This document shows, piece after piece, positions 63,913-64,000 of a stretch of DNA of 64,000 bases. A program made the position numbers and the translations under genes. The stretch comes from Mangifera indica (taxonomy: Eukaryota; Streptophyta; Magnoliopsida; Sapindales; Anacardiaceae). The notes under the pieces are model-generated. The model had not been told where the DNA came from and searched no databases. It was given only the letters and a program-made list of their open reading frames with translations. Where the stretch lies: positions 12,557,537 to 12,621,536 of the forward strand of contig NC_058155.1 in the NCBI RefSeq assembly GCF_011075055.1, in the 5' to 3' direction. Position 1 is the stretch's first letter, and every line of letters starts with the position of its first letter.

Positions 63913-64000
63913 CTCAAAAAGAAAAAAGAATTCTTAATTATAATTAATTGTATGACATCTTAAAATTTTTTAATGATAATGACTCAATAAGAGAGTCAAT

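Overview
The window is nuclear DNA from a flowering plant, almost certainly a eudicot. Genes are split by short exons with GT..AG introns, the background is very AT-rich, and the products are plant families: RLCK-VII kinases, class I catalase, SBE I, a BAHD acyltransferase, a plant O-fucosyltransferase and ESV1. I cannot name the species. All exon maps were built by hand from splice sites and known protein families, and each complete model was checked for reading-frame closure. Arabidopsis locus numbers and family assignments come from memory, not from a search.

Layout. 1-5.9 kb is repeats only: an end of a fold-back element, a tandem array, a 587-bp hAT-like element with an 8-bp target duplication, and AT-rich palindromes. 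5.95-8.07 kb (+) is a PBL21/PBL22-type receptor-like cytoplasmic kinase. 14.46-17.92 kb (+) is a second kinase, PBL31-like. 19.16-20.04 kb is a Mutator-like non-autonomous element with a perfect 9-bp target duplication and an unusual internal motif array. 22.03-25.12 kb (+) is a 5'-truncated, frameshifted NPC1 copy that keeps its introns. 26.09-31.33 kb (-) is a complete 492-aa catalase. 34.16-36.26 kb (-) is SmD3. 38.94-45.30 kb (+) is starch branching enzyme I (878 aa). 46.30-48.11 kb (+) is dolichol-phosphate mannose synthase (240 aa). 48.56-49.25 kb (-) is an uncharacterised basic protein. 52.07-53.42 kb (+) is an intronless BAHD acyltransferase. 57.65-61.09 kb (+) is an O-fucosyltransferase (580 aa). 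62.89-63.6 kb and beyond (-) is the 3' end of an ESV1-type starch-granule protein.

The gene order PBL21/22, (PBL31), catalase, SmD3, DPMS1, O-fucosyltransferase matches, from memory, two duplicated Arabidopsis chromosome 1 segments (about At1g20650 to At1g20550 and At1g76370 to At1g76270). SBE I, the NPC1 relic and the BAHD gene are extra here. The genes do not form one pathway, although SBE I and ESV1 both act on starch.

Repeats dominate the rest. The main one is a fold-back family with GGCCAAA or GAGTAAAT ends, 9-bp target duplications and GAAGACGA-rich centres. Short hAT elements sit inside gene introns, and an AT-rich palindromic MITE recurs at least eight times. One fold-back element ends about 55 bp before the BAHD start codon, and its target duplication contains the TATA-like sequence.
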